Positions 13,093 through 23,647 of a DNA stretch of 64,000 nt are shown here, piece by piece. Origin of the DNA: Mya arenaria. Lineage: Eukaryota; Mollusca; Bivalvia; Myida; Myidae. Every line of letters begins with the position of its first letter. Position 1 is the stretch's first letter. The stretch is from the NCBI RefSeq assembly GCF_026914265.1, contig NC_069135.1, forward strand, positions 30,684,238-30,748,237. Direction: 5' to 3'. Below the pieces are notes generated by a model. The model had not been told where the DNA came from and searched no databases. It worked only from the letters and a program-made list of their open reading frames with translations. The position numbers and the translations under genes were made by a program.

Positions 13093-13925
13093 TTTATTTT
13101 AGTAAATAATCTTTTAATCATTGAGAATTCAACACAAAGTTTCAACTGCCCTATTTAATTTACGAAAGGTAGTTAATAATCTTATCAGGGCATTTATAAT
13201 AATCTGATAATAGACACCGATATGTACAATTGTTAAACTATAGACTGACAATCTAGCGAGTTTTTATCAATATAAATGTGTCAAATAATCTTCCTGCATT
13301 GATAAGAAGTACTTAAAAAGCAGAGTCAGTTTAGACATGAATCATGTAATGTATGCTTTAAGGATTGCGTCCGATACGTATAAAAATATTTTGTTTCACT
13401 TGTTTGGTTAACAAATGCTTTATATAAGAGGGCCATAACAGAAATACGTAGACACTGAAAATAAAGCATTTAATATCGGTAATATTGTAATTATACTTAT
13501 TAAATCACCGGAATATTTTCTCCTATTGTGGGAAATTTCATAAACATGTAGATACGTTGAATTTGCTTGATGTAGTTCTAAATTAAAACACGCGACGTAG
13601 AACAAGTCGGCGTACTTAACCCAATGACGTCAAACGACGGTGTTTACACAGATGCACAAAGTACATTACTTAGCCTTAAGGTTAATAAAGTTATGTATTT
13701 ATCTAGATACGATTTTGACCACTGCTGAACAGATGTCTAACCGTAAATGTAACCGTTGCAAAAAAAACCACCAAAAGTATACTCCTTTTTAAAGGTTTTT
13801 AGCATGATTGCGTATCAAGCACAGCATGCTGAAATGACATCATTATTGCACGATTCTCCCTTAAGGTGTCATTTTGTTGATTTATAAACAGCAGGAGCCT
13901 TTTTAAAGATTCAGGTTTCTACATT

Positions 13926-13978
<53 letters not shown>

Positions 13979-15010
13979 TGGTATTACTTTACCTTGATGT
14001 CATATTACGGACATTTTTAAAAACAACAAAACAAAAACAACAACAACAACAACAAACAAACAAACTTGAGACCTAAAAATGAGAACAGCATGAGGAATAC
14101 AAACTTATATGCCATACATATGTCTATGCAAACCATTTCTTAGACTCGCCTGATTCTAAGACATATTACTCGTATATTTTACCAATTATACACTAGTGCT
14201 TTCAGTCACAAAATATGGTAGCACTATACGCATGTATGTGATATATAAAACATGTTTTATCATTAAAACATCAAGTTCTGAAAGCGTGGCATCTCGTCCT
14301 GATTTTCTAGTTAATGTATATTCACATAAAATGACGCGATGAACTTATTACCATTAATGGCATAATCTTACCGGATATGACGTTAAGATTGATAAGAAAG
14401 CAAATTTGTTGAAATCATAGCGATTGTGTTGTTCTTCTTACTGAATATCATCTTAAAATCCAATCTACTTTAACATAACTAAAATGACTGGATGTATATT
14501 ATGTGTTACCAGGCACTACCATTCTGCAATGCATGAAACGCGAAAGATGATATTGCGTTGTGGTCTAACACACGCCATCATATAATACACACTTTTATTC
14601 TATTCGTCCGGGAAATATAAAAGTTAGCTCATCAATTGTTGGCTTATCTCACACAACTCCTTTTAAAACCGTCCGTTTCAACAAACATTGTTATTGTCAT
14701 GAAAACACCAACAATCAATGCAGTTTGTTTATTTTACAGGTACAAAATATGTTGTTAATTATTTCTGCTTAACAATAATTGGAAAACACATTGAGTAGTT
14801 TCATTTTCAACATAGTTTACAACTAGTAAGGGTTGAAGCATTCCGTCGAGAGCTCCTTACGCATTATTGACTTCTATAACAAGTCTAACTAAGACACAAA
14901 ATTAATTTGGATCCTACGTAACAATATTTCTCTACTATATGTATTTTACCGAGTCAGCACCAACCCCTATGTTTAATGAGTGGCTTAAAAATGTTTGAAA
15001 TAAAGAAGGT
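13093..15010. repeat. Noncoding duplicated block left of the Polinton
   Basis: Paralogous to about 44795-47285, with landmarks atgacgtcaaacgacggtgtttacac, tcacaaaatatggtagcact and ttttaccgagtcagcacc. It contains a (TA)n tract at 13931-13976 and a CAA-rich stretch at 14040-14065. No gene is seen. The block is cut at 15010 by the Polinton and resumes at 35871. Confidence 0.85.
13931..13976. repeat. (TA)n microsatellite
   Basis: Twenty-three consecutive TA units. The tract is absent from the paralogous block near 45660, so it arose after the duplication. Confidence 0.95.
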
Positions 15011-15443
15011 AGTAGTTAGAAATTGATGGGAGTAGGATTCCCCAGGGGAAGTTTTACTCATAGAAATTGATGGGAGTAGGATTCCCCAGGGGAAGTTTTG
15101 CTCTTCAACGAAAATTGTGTCCTTGGAAGCGGGAAGACTCGTATTGTATACTGTGATGGTCCTTTACGATATAAGTAAAAGAATTGACAATAATGCCAGT
15201 GTGTATAAGTAAACGTGAATGAAAATTGTTGTAGAACGATATTGTTCTTTATAGTATAAGGGAAACAACTGCTATACTACACGTCGTGGAAATACGGAGA
15301 AGCGTTATTCTTCTTAATCACCGTTGCTGGGTTGCGTTAATACTTTAAATTAGTACTTGGTGTCGCTAATTACTGATCGTTTGTTTATATTTAAAGGCCA
15401 GGATTATAAAGACACTTTTTGTAGCTAAATGCTCATTCGATGT
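15011..15443 (+). repeat. Polinton left terminal inverted repeat
   Basis: Matches the reverse complement of 35439-35870 with few differences in the outer 350 bases and more in the inner 80. The outermost part has a 44-bp direct repeat in two copies (from 15017 and 15061), each with the near-palindrome TTCCCCAGGGGAA. Terminal repeats of Polintons are the expected substrate for integrase and the protein-primed replication start; that role is family knowledge. Confidence 0.95.
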
Positions 15444-15469
15444 CAGACCAGTACCCTAATAACATTATC

Positions 15470-16597
15470 ATGGATAATAAAGAGAAAGAAGACATTTTAG
15501 AGAGATATTATTTTGATCGAGAAAAATCCCGCTGCTTACGCGGGTGCGCAAAAACTGTTTCGTGTTCTTGATGATAAATATCCTGGAATATTTTCTGTTT
15601 CCTACGTAAAGCAATGGTTAAACGATCAGGACGCTTACTCGCTTCAGAAACCGAGACGACACAAATTTAAGAAAGCGAATGTGCGAGTGACGGCTATCGG
15701 CGAGCAGCTGGACATTGATCTTTTGTCGATGTTTAACATAGCTGATGAGAATGATGGTGTAGCGTTATTTGCTTTGCGCCATCGACATTCTGTCCAGGAA
15801 ACTGTGGGTGAAACCATTGAAAAACAAAACGGCAAAGGAAGTTTTAAACGCTACCAAGGACATGATGATTGACATTTCTCCGATAGAAATCCGCAAGGTT
15901 CGAGCGGATAAAGGTAGCGAGTTTTCTAATCAATGGTTTAGGAAATACATGAAGAATTTGAACATACATTTTTTCACCACAAACAACTCCCCGAAAAGTA
16001 ATTTTGTAGAGCGAGTTCAAAGGACTCTAAAAGAGAGATTGTATAGAATGATGAGACACAAGAGAACTTATCGATATATCGATGATCTTCAAAATGTGGT
16101 CGCTGAGTTACAATACAACTCCTCATCGAGGTTTGCACGGTTTAGCCCCTAATGATGTCAACAAAAGCAACGAAGCCGATGTGTGGGCGAAAATGTATTT
16201 GAAGAAGTCAAACAAGCCAATCGCCAAACCTAATTTTCACTTTAAAAACGGTGATCTCGTTCGCATTAGCTTCACTAAACAGCCCTTTCAGCGTGCCTAT
16301 CAGGAACAGTACACCACGGAGGTGTTTAAAGTGTCAGGTCGAATTCTTAAGCAAGCCATTCCCATGTACAAACTGAAAGATTTAAAAGGTGATCGCATTC
16401 AAGGTTTGTTTTATACCGCTGAACTGCAGAAGGTGAACAAAGACGAAAACAGTTTATGGTTTATCGAGAGTATACTGAAGAAACGAAAAAGGAACAGAAG
16501 ACGTGAATATTTTGTTAAATGGCAAGGGTTCCCCAAAACGTTCAATAGTTGGGTAGATGCTGATGATGTTGAGGACGTTGCGTGGAACACCAAATAA
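15470..16597 (+). pseudogene. INT: Polinton integrase with C-terminal chromodomain, three frameshifts
   Basis: DDE integrase of retroviral type that would join element ends to host DNA. The likely start is ATG at 15470, and the coding frame then jumps near 15516, near 15762 and near 16115, each a net +1. The catalytic triad is still visible: Asp in LDIDLLSM (codon at 15717), Asp in RADKGSEF (codon at 15907), Glu in FVERVQR (codon at 16009). The C-terminal ~50 codons carry a chromodomain (EYFVKWQGFPKTFNSWV), which in this family is thought to guide target choice. First gene after the left terminal repeat, as usual. As read it cannot make a full-length protein; an assembly error is the alternative, but neighbouring host genes of similar length are open. 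Confidence 0.92.
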
Positions 16598-16602
16598 TCA
16601 TC

Positions 16603-17030
16603 ATGGATAGGTATTTGTACATTAGAAGCGACGAAAGTAACGCTTATTTTTCGGATAACCAAGTGTATCGATTTAAAGTGCATCTGAGTGTACCATTGAG
16701 CTTGCACGGCAATTGGAAAGTGGCACTGACTGAGTTGTTTGCTTCCGAGGAATCTAAATTGAAAACGGCGAATGAAGCTTTATACGTTTACTCAGACCTT
16801 TGTAAAGAAAGCATAGTCCACGGATCTGAACAACCGCTGTTACGACGGTTGGAGAAAAACAATAAAAGAGGCTGGGACTATATTTTGGATACGCCTTATT
16901 ACGTACCAGTAAAAGGACAGAGGTGAGAGAATTTCTGATTTATATTAAATCGGAGAGCGGCACCTTCGCGACAGAGTTGAAACAGCCGGTGTACCTGACG
17001 CTTCATTTAAAGCAGTATCCATTCTTGTGA
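16603..17030 (+). pseudogene. Small Polinton-family protein, one frameshift
   Basis: Starts ATG six bases after the integrase stop. The N-terminal pattern YFSDNQVYRFKVHLSVPL...GNWKVALTEL resembles a short protein recurrent in animal Polintons, possibly virion-associated; the function is not established and the resemblance is from memory of the family. The frame runs to a TGA at 16924, but the downstream ~35 codons (IYIKSESGTFATEL... to LHLKQYPFL, stop near 17028) are open in another frame, so one base has been lost in the A-run near 16912. Without the indel the product would be about 140 residues. Confidence 0.65.
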
Positions 17031-17039
17031 GAAGAAAAA

Positions 17040-17475
17040 ATGACATTATATGTTCCTAATCCACAAAAGTGGGTTGATTTCTTTGATCGCGTTAGCAGCG
17101 GTAAAACGTCTTTGAATCAATCCGGAGGTGGGCGGCGTTTATCAGTCATACCAGTGGACTACTTAAAAGCGGTAGACGATAAAACTTACCCTATAAAAGC
17201 TGTCTTACCGGCGGAGCAAACGACAGCGCAAGCGAAGTCGGAGCTTGAAAGACAGGATATAAATCCGGCTAGTGTCGTGGATATGCTTCAGTCTAGCACA
17301 GGACAGCAACGACGCGGGACTAAACGCAAAAACAGCAACAAAAAGTCTCACAAAGGAACCAAGCGTCAATCGCGGAGGTGGTAAGAAAAAAACGTATAAA
17401 ACGAAGAAAACCTCGAGAAAGGGGTGTAAAAAGTTGAAAGGCAGCCGAAAAAAGGATATATTTGAAATTAGTTAA
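17040..17475 (+). pseudogene. Polinton basic-tailed protein, one frameshift
   Basis: Starts ATG at 17040 (MTLYVPNPQKWVDFFDRV), just after the previous gene. The first ~90 residues are acidic to neutral with a glycine pair (SGGGRR). The end is strongly basic, with many Lys/Arg after residue 100. The frame stops at 17384 but the basic tail continues one frame over (GGGKKKTYKTKKTSRKG...) to a stop at 17473-17475, so a +1 frameshift lies near 17380. Position before the capsid gene and the basic tail suggest a core or DNA-binding virion protein, which is inference. Confidence 0.6.
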
Positions 17476-17479
17476 AAAT

Positions 17480-18929
17480 ATGTCGGTGTTGAATGAAAGT
17501 AAATTTAAAGAAGGACTCGTGTCGGAGCTGGCTTTATTCGATCTTCCGAGCACACAAACGAGTGTAACTAACATTTATGATGAGGAAATTCGACCTATGT
17601 CGCAGGCCTCTAGCGACGGTCCTTTTGAGTTCAGAATTAGCGGTCAGAACTCCATGGACTATTTGGATTTGAAAAATTCAAGGATATTTGTGAAGGTAAA
17701 AGTTACAAAGGCGGATGGAAGTGCCATCGGAGAGAAGGCGGACAATAAGGTCGCGCCTGCCAATATGTTTCTTCAGGCGTTGTTTTCCACCGTGGAAGTC
17801 ACGCTTCAAAACAAGGCCACCATTACGTGCAACTACAACCCATACAGAGCCTACATACCAACTATACTGAAGTATGGGCGGGATGCTGCTGATAGCCAGC
17901 TTACCACACAGTGCTTTATCATGGACGATGCAGACTCTCCTGGTAATTTTGTTTATATCATAATGCCTTGACAAATAAATACTACGTTGTTTTTATTTGT
18001 TTGTTTTAAAATTATATCCTTTTCGATATCTCGCATTAAAATGTTATCTTTTTTTTTGTTTTGTTTTTGCAGGAGTTGTCGATCCTAATGGTACTAACAA
18101 CGGACTTTTTCTGAGGAACAAATTAATAGCCCAGTCCGCGTCGCTAGATATGCAAGGATGTATATTCCACGATCTGTTCGATATGAATAGATTCCTGTTG
18201 AACGAGGTTGACCTGAAAATCAAGCTTTATAGGAGTCCAATAGAGTTTTGTCTGTGTGCGGCAGATGCGGTACCCTATCAGTTGGTCATTGAAGACATTT
18301 ACATTCTCGCGCGAAAGATCCGGGTGAATCCCGCTGTCATTTTCGGTCATTCCAAGATACTAGAGAAGCAAAATGCTCTTTACCCCTACAATAAGGTGGA
18401 GGTGAAATCAGTCAGTATTGCATCAGGTTCCACCACGTACAGTTGGGATAATATGTACCAAGGCAGACGTCCCAACAAGTTAATCGTGGGGTTCGTGAAA
18501 AGTAAGGCAGTGAGCGGGGATATTAGTACTAACCCGTTTAATTTTGAGAACTGCTCCATTCAGCAAATCACTGTGTATTGCGACGGTCTTCCCGTCGGAT
18601 CTAACCCGCTTAAGCTGGACTTTAGTGCTTCTGGCACCTCCACCATACGTGCCTACACCAACTTGCTTTTATCTAGCGGGAAGTGGAGGCAAGATGAAGG
18701 CAACCAGTTAGATAGAACTCACTTTATTGGCGGTTCTACGTTGTTCGTGTTTGAACTAGAGCCTGATTTCTCCCATCACGGAGAGTATTTGTCACTAACA
18801 AAATCTGGGAATGTACGACTAGACGTCGTCTTTAAGAATCCGTTATCAGAGCCTATGAGCTGCATCGTGTACAGCGAGGGTCCCGGCTATTTCGAAGTGA
18901 ACAAGGAGCGAGATATAATTTTGTCGTAA
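17480..18929 (+). CDS. MCP: Polinton major capsid protein, one intron
   Basis: Exons 17480-17942 and 18073-18929 join in frame to 439 codons. The intron (17943-18072, 130 bp) has donor CCTG|GTAATT, a T-rich tract and acceptor TTTTTGCAG|. Recognisable blocks are SVTNIYDEEIRPMSQASSDG near the N terminus, NPYRAYIPTILKYG, the FLRNKLIAQS block after the intron, and NALYPYNKVEVKS. Together these match the conserved Polinton protein shown by others to have the double jelly-roll fold of icosahedral dsDNA viruses. It would assemble as trimeric capsomers. Its TAA overlaps the protease ATG (TAATG). The frame is intact, unlike the three genes before it. Confidence 0.9.
17943..18072 (+). other. Spliceosomal intron in the capsid gene
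   Basis: Starts GTAATT, ends TTTTTGCAG, has stops in the capsid reading frame, and its removal restores one continuous frame (phase 1). 130 bp. Confidence 0.85.
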
Positions 18930-19453
18930 TGGAAACATCCCAACTGACATGTATGATCGATTGTGACCCCGTGTTAACAAAACGAGTGATTGGCGTTTTT
19001 CCTGCCGATAGACTACCGCTTGAACTTCCAAAGACTCCTTTCGGATTTATTGCCAATACGGACATTCACAGCAAACATGGTCAACATTGGTGCGGATTTT
19101 TTTGCGACGGTTTCGGGCATGTGGACTTTTTGGATACCTATGGTAGAACGCCCGGTCAGAATAGTTCGTATTTTCAACATTGGCTACGTATCAAAGCTAG
19201 CAAAGTACACACCAACCGTATTCAATTACAAAGTGATCATTCTAATGTGTGCGGACTATACTGTATCTTGTTTTTGCGTCAAAGACTACTCGGATACACC
19301 TATCAAACATTTTTAAACATGTTTGATGTTTCGGCTGTAGATTGCAATGATACATTTATAGCTGATACCATGTTTAACGCTTATCCATTATGTCTAGTGA
19401 ATGAGTGGAATAATCATAATCAGATATGCGCTTCTTTATTGCCATGCTTGTAA
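18929..19453 (+). CDS. PRO: Adenain/Ulp1-like cysteine protease
   Basis: 174-residue cysteine protease of the adenovirus-endopeptidase type, expected to mature virion proteins. The catalytic set is visible and correctly spaced: His53 in GQHWCGFF, Asp69 in FLDTYG, Gln101 for the oxyanion hole, and Cys108 in NVCGLYC, with Gln seven residues before Cys as in adenain. The start codon shares an A with the stop of the capsid gene (TAATG), so it may be translated by reinitiation or from its own transcript. A cluster of AATAAA-like signals follows at 19480-19500. The frame is complete. It is slightly shorter than adenovirus adenain (about 200 residues) but normal for Polintons. Confidence 0.92.
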   Translation: METSQLTCMIDCDPVLTKRVIGVFPADRLPLELPKTPFGFIANTDIHSKHGQHWCGFFCDGFGHVDFLDTYGRTPGQNSSYFQHWLRIKASKVHTNRIQLQSDHSNVCGLYCILFLRQRLLGYTYQTFLNMFDVSAVDCNDTFIADTMFNAYPLCLVNEWNNHNQICASLLPCL

Positions 19454-19635
19454 AACTCATACGTTATGCATATTGTAATCAATAAATGAATAAAATATAT
19501 GTTATTGTTTGCGTTTTTACTTCATTCATGAGACATGTAATAAAAACAAAACTATATGTTGTATATATTTATTTCACTTTGTATAAATGAAGAATGGCAT
19601 ACACATATACTATATTTTACATAAAACATTATAGG
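19454..19635. terminator. Convergent 3' ends with poly(A) signals on both strands
   Basis: The plus-strand protease gene and the minus-strand polymerase gene end facing each other. Plus-strand AATAAA-type hexamers lie at 19481-19499 (aataaatgaataaaatat). On the minus strand a TTTATT at about 19569 reads AATAAA for polymerase transcripts. Confidence 0.7.
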
Positions 19636-20246
19636 TCACAATTTTCTGCAAGGAGTGATTTTAAAGTCATTAATGTTAAAACTGTGTTCAACACCAATCG
19701 AGTATCTTTTTGAAAGATCCTTTTCAGATACGATTGTAAATGTCATTGCCTCCTGCGTTTCCATCGCATCTTTTGCATTAGGTTCAGTAGCGACTTTGTA
19801 ATGTCCGTAAGCATAACTTTCTACTGCGTTTTTTAGAAATCTTTTATCATCGAATGCAGAGAGCCCCGTTTTTTGAATCGTTTCACCGAGTAATGCATGT
19901 CTGTGACTTCTAAGAGAGGACATGGACGAGATCCTGCTAGTTTCATCGAATAAAGTATTTTTGTAACAGTCATGTTTTAACTCTTTTTTTACCGTTACCT
20001 TAGTAATGCCTTTGGCTCTCTTAAAATCTTTATCGTTACATCGAAAGCTATACATTTTTGATCTAAGTCCCACAAATTCAGTAATGGGGCTTCCGTTGGT
20101 TTCGTCTTTCATTTTTCCTAGCACTTTTTTATTGAGATCACTTTGAAGAAAATGCCCCTCCGGGTAGTCAGAGGTGTCGAAGTACTCCATTGAAGCGTTC
20201 ATGTCTTCGTATATATCGTCTGTATCGCAAGAAAACAGGAGGCTAT

Positions 20247-20406
20247 CTAAAAAAACAACAAAAAAACACCAATCAGTTGAATTATTGAATGAGTTAGTTA
20301 TCCGACATGTAGTACTTTCCACACTTGTTTTTACGCTTTACTTGTTTTGGTGTAGTTAAAAGATAACAACTATAGATCGGTTTATAACAAAGAGTATACG
20401 TTTTAC
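20247..20406 (-). other. Intron inside polymerase motif C
   Basis: Donor ACAG|GTAAAA at 20407/20406 and acceptor TTTTTTTAG| at 20247. Splicing rebuilds the Thr-Asp-Thr-Asp-Ser metal-binding motif, the second Asp codon being split after its first base. 160 bp. Confidence 0.85.
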
Positions 20407-20499
20407 CTGTATCCGTCATTTGTAGTTGTGTCGAGGCGTTGTTGTACTTCGTTTTGATATAATTGTACCAAAAGTCGTACATCAGACATTTGCTCAGAT

Positions 20500-20639
20500 C
20501 TGAAGCGGAGAATCATAATACAGATAGAAGTAGTAATGATAAAATTGAAAGACAAAGCTGCGACATTGTATGTTTTTAAGATAGTAATCTTCAACAATGA
20601 CAACAAAAGAAAAATGTATTCATAAACGAAACACCATAC
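20500..20639 (-). other. Polymerase intron between motifs B and C
   Basis: Donor TTAG|GTATGG, acceptor CGCTTCAG|AT, 140 bp, phase 1. Removal joins KPIFCGMSVL to the segment beginning LSKCLMYDFW. Confidence 0.8.
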
Positions 20640-20826
20640 CTAATACACTCATGCCACAAAAAATAGGTTTACATAAGCTGACTTTTGTCCTGTACAGTTC
20701 CACCGCAACCAAGTCTTCATTGAAGATGGTAGTATTTTTGTAGGCCGGTTTGGCAGTGACTTTTTGAAGTCTACCTTCTGTATGTACCAATTCAATATTC
20801 TTGTGGAGTCTCACGTTTTCCATGGT

Positions 20827-20939
20827 CTGAAAGGGTTTGAAAATAGTTATAGATTCTTCATTCACGCGGAATGTTTAACAGAAAAATAGCATAGCAGAGA
20901 TGATTATAAAAAGTAAAATATATCTAATGAAAGACTTAC
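20827..20939 (-). other. Polymerase intron directly after motif B
   Basis: Donor AAAG|GTAAGT, acceptor CCCTTTCAG|ACC, 113 bp, phase 0. Splicing joins the VFGK of motif B to TMENVR. Confidence 0.85.
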
Positions 20940-23647
20940 CTTTCCAAACACGGATACATTCATCAGTTTGTAGAAATTTTTCTGGAATGCGGACGTGGCT
21001 ATCTTACGCATTTCCGTGTTTTGATCAATGTAGGTCTTCATCCACGGTTCTTGTTTGAATTTGAGAATTCTATGAACGGCTTTGAGTTCCATGCCTAGTC
21101 TGATGTATAACTGTAGGTTTCTGTAATGCAAGACGTAATGATCTTTGTCTTCTAATGTGGTCAACAATTTCTCCACTTTACCGCGGTTTGGTAGAGGGTC
21201 CTTCTCAGATAATCCGTGCAGCTTTCTGAGCAGTTGTCTCGCATACGGGAGAGAGCTCTTCGTTCGAAATAGCTCTTCGCACGGGGGCTAAAGGTAGGCA
21301 GTTATGACTATCGTGAAGACTTTCAGGGTAATGTAACGACACCTCTAGAATGTAACCCGTGTCACCTGCTTCCGGAATAGACATGACATCAAATGCCTCA
21401 ATGTATTTCTGGTTCATGAACACAAAGTCACGTAGTGGAAGAGGTTGCACCATAGCCCAACCGTAGAGATTGTTTGCGTCTAGGTACTGTAGAAATGTCG
21501 TAGGTTGTAAAGGGTCGTACTCTCGCACATATTTGTTGTTTGCCTTTTTATAGCGATTTGATATCTGAGACACACCTCCGCGAATGCCGGCCTCTATCAT
21601 CAATATTTTATCGATGTCCGTCAGCAACTCTAACTTAACGTCTGTCATTTTCAGACAAGCTGACCAAGATAGACCGGGTGAAGTGTAGAAATGACATGGA
21701 TCTAGCTCGTACTGTTGTAAACACAGCTTTCTAAATGACTCAAATACATCGCTCAGTAACACCACATCAGTTTTCAGATACAGATCATGATACTCTCCTA
21801 ACGAACGCATGTTGAACGTCTGAAACACGGTGCGCGCGTGTTCATAATCTTCATTCGAAATATGTTCTTTTTTGATTGTTGAATAGAATTGATCTTTAGA
21901 CGGTAATTCTGACTCATCAAATTTATCGAAGGAGTCCATGTATTCGTACGGATAAACGCCCTTTCGAAGGAGTAGGTGAGCATGTGTTTCGCTTTCAGAC
22001 AGCAAATGTGTGAAGGCTGGCAATCCATCTTGAGCTAGATTTTCGACCAAACTTTCTAATGAAGCGGGAAGGAACTGGAAACTGTCTATAAATCTCAGTC
22101 TATCTAGTGAAAAACTGACATATCGCTCGGTATTTTGAGCGATACATTTCAATGGATAGTCTTTGAAAAGACCGAGATTTTCGCAGAGAATGTGGGCATC
22201 AAAATTTTTCAGGTTATGAAATACGACGGGGATAAACTTTGCTTGTTTACAACTGAGATTACAGCTGTTACAGGCTGGTCCAATGATCTCCCCAGTGAGA
22301 TGGTTATGATGTCTCACTATCCTATTGTAGGTCTTGTCGTAAGACGTGAATCGTGTTTTGCAGATACAACAATGAGTAGCATTTTCAATAAGATCATTAT
22401 GTTCTTCAGTAATCTGCATGGGTTCAATAGTGGAAAGAATCTCTTGTATATCTTCTTGCTCTTTTAATAACGATTCGATGAATTTCTTACCAGCGTCTTC
22501 ACCCCTATAAATCACAGAAGGTTTGGTGTATTGTTTATCTTCGCACACAACTTTATAACCGAAACCGCAGACCTCGAGTTTGCTCGTCGCTGTGGTAGCA
22601 GACTGTTCAGGATTTGGTGAGCAAGTGTGTAGTTTTCTGTTGATGGTTTCAAAATCGGCGTATATCACGAAAGGGACTGTCAATGTCTTTTCATAATCTT
22701 TAAATTCAAGAATATCGTTCTGACCGGCAATGGGAAGTTCTACCCTTTGGGCTTCATGCGTTGAACAATACTGCTCATGTTCTTGTAGTGACCTTTCCTT
22801 GCTAAATCCGTGTAGGCAGTAAGAGCAAAAATATAGTTGGTTGTTATGCGTCTTTGTGCGAGACAGAAAGCGGTTTAGATTGGTAATCAAACAATAGTGC
22901 GATTTTTCCTCGTGCATCAGCCACAATAAATTGACATGGTGCAAGCGATGGCGTTGCTCGGTGATTCTTAATGGAACGATTGACTCGTCCTCATAGGCAA
23001 AGACATTGATCGATATATGTTCATTTTGGCGTTCCACTTTCCGTATTTGCGATAAGGTGACGGGAAAGCTGATGCCAGACATATTTACTTCGTATTCGTA
23101 TTGATAGTAATGTTCCACGCGTTCCGGTTCAATCGCTGTCGGATGTAATGACGCTATTAGGCAGTATAGAAAACACTTATCATCCTGGTTTTGAATATTT
23201 AATAGACTTCGACTCTTTGACAGCGATCTCGGTAAGGGTATATATGCGGAGCCCTTGACGGGTTTGTACACCACAGTATGGATTTCTAGTTTCAACACTT
23301 TTTTGATATACCACCCCGAGCCTTCACGAATGAATTTTTCCAGACTCTCAAACATTTTCTGCATCGCCTCATTTAAATCGTGTTCGTCTATATCATCCGC
23401 CGACAATGTTCTATAAGTTCGACTTCTAAAATATGGCGCTGTCACTACAATGTCTGAACCATCGTCGCGCTGCATTTCTACTTGCACGCATAAATTCCAT
23501 TTAATACCTCCTAATGCGCGCGCGCGAGACTGTAGATAGGCCATGACTCTGTCTCTGTTATTAGCGAAAAATGTCAACACATCGTATCTTTCGTTTCCTC
23601 TGGGTTGCAAATATCTGTTTATCACTCCATTTCTTAAAGCCGATTCC

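Noticed and set aside
15011-15104. CRISPR-like or integron-like repeat at the left end
   Set aside because: It is only two tandem units inside an inverted terminal repeat of a eukaryotic element; there are no spacers.
21177-21260. An intron in the polymerase gene near 21200
   Set aside because: The reading continues without a gap one frame over across this stretch (LRKLHGLSEKDPLP), so a one-base insertion near 21248 explains it; no donor/acceptor pair fits.
22135-22467. 110-codon plus-strand frame within the polymerase gene
   Set aside because: It lies opposite the exonuclease and zinc-knuckle region, whose motifs are unmistakable on the minus strand.
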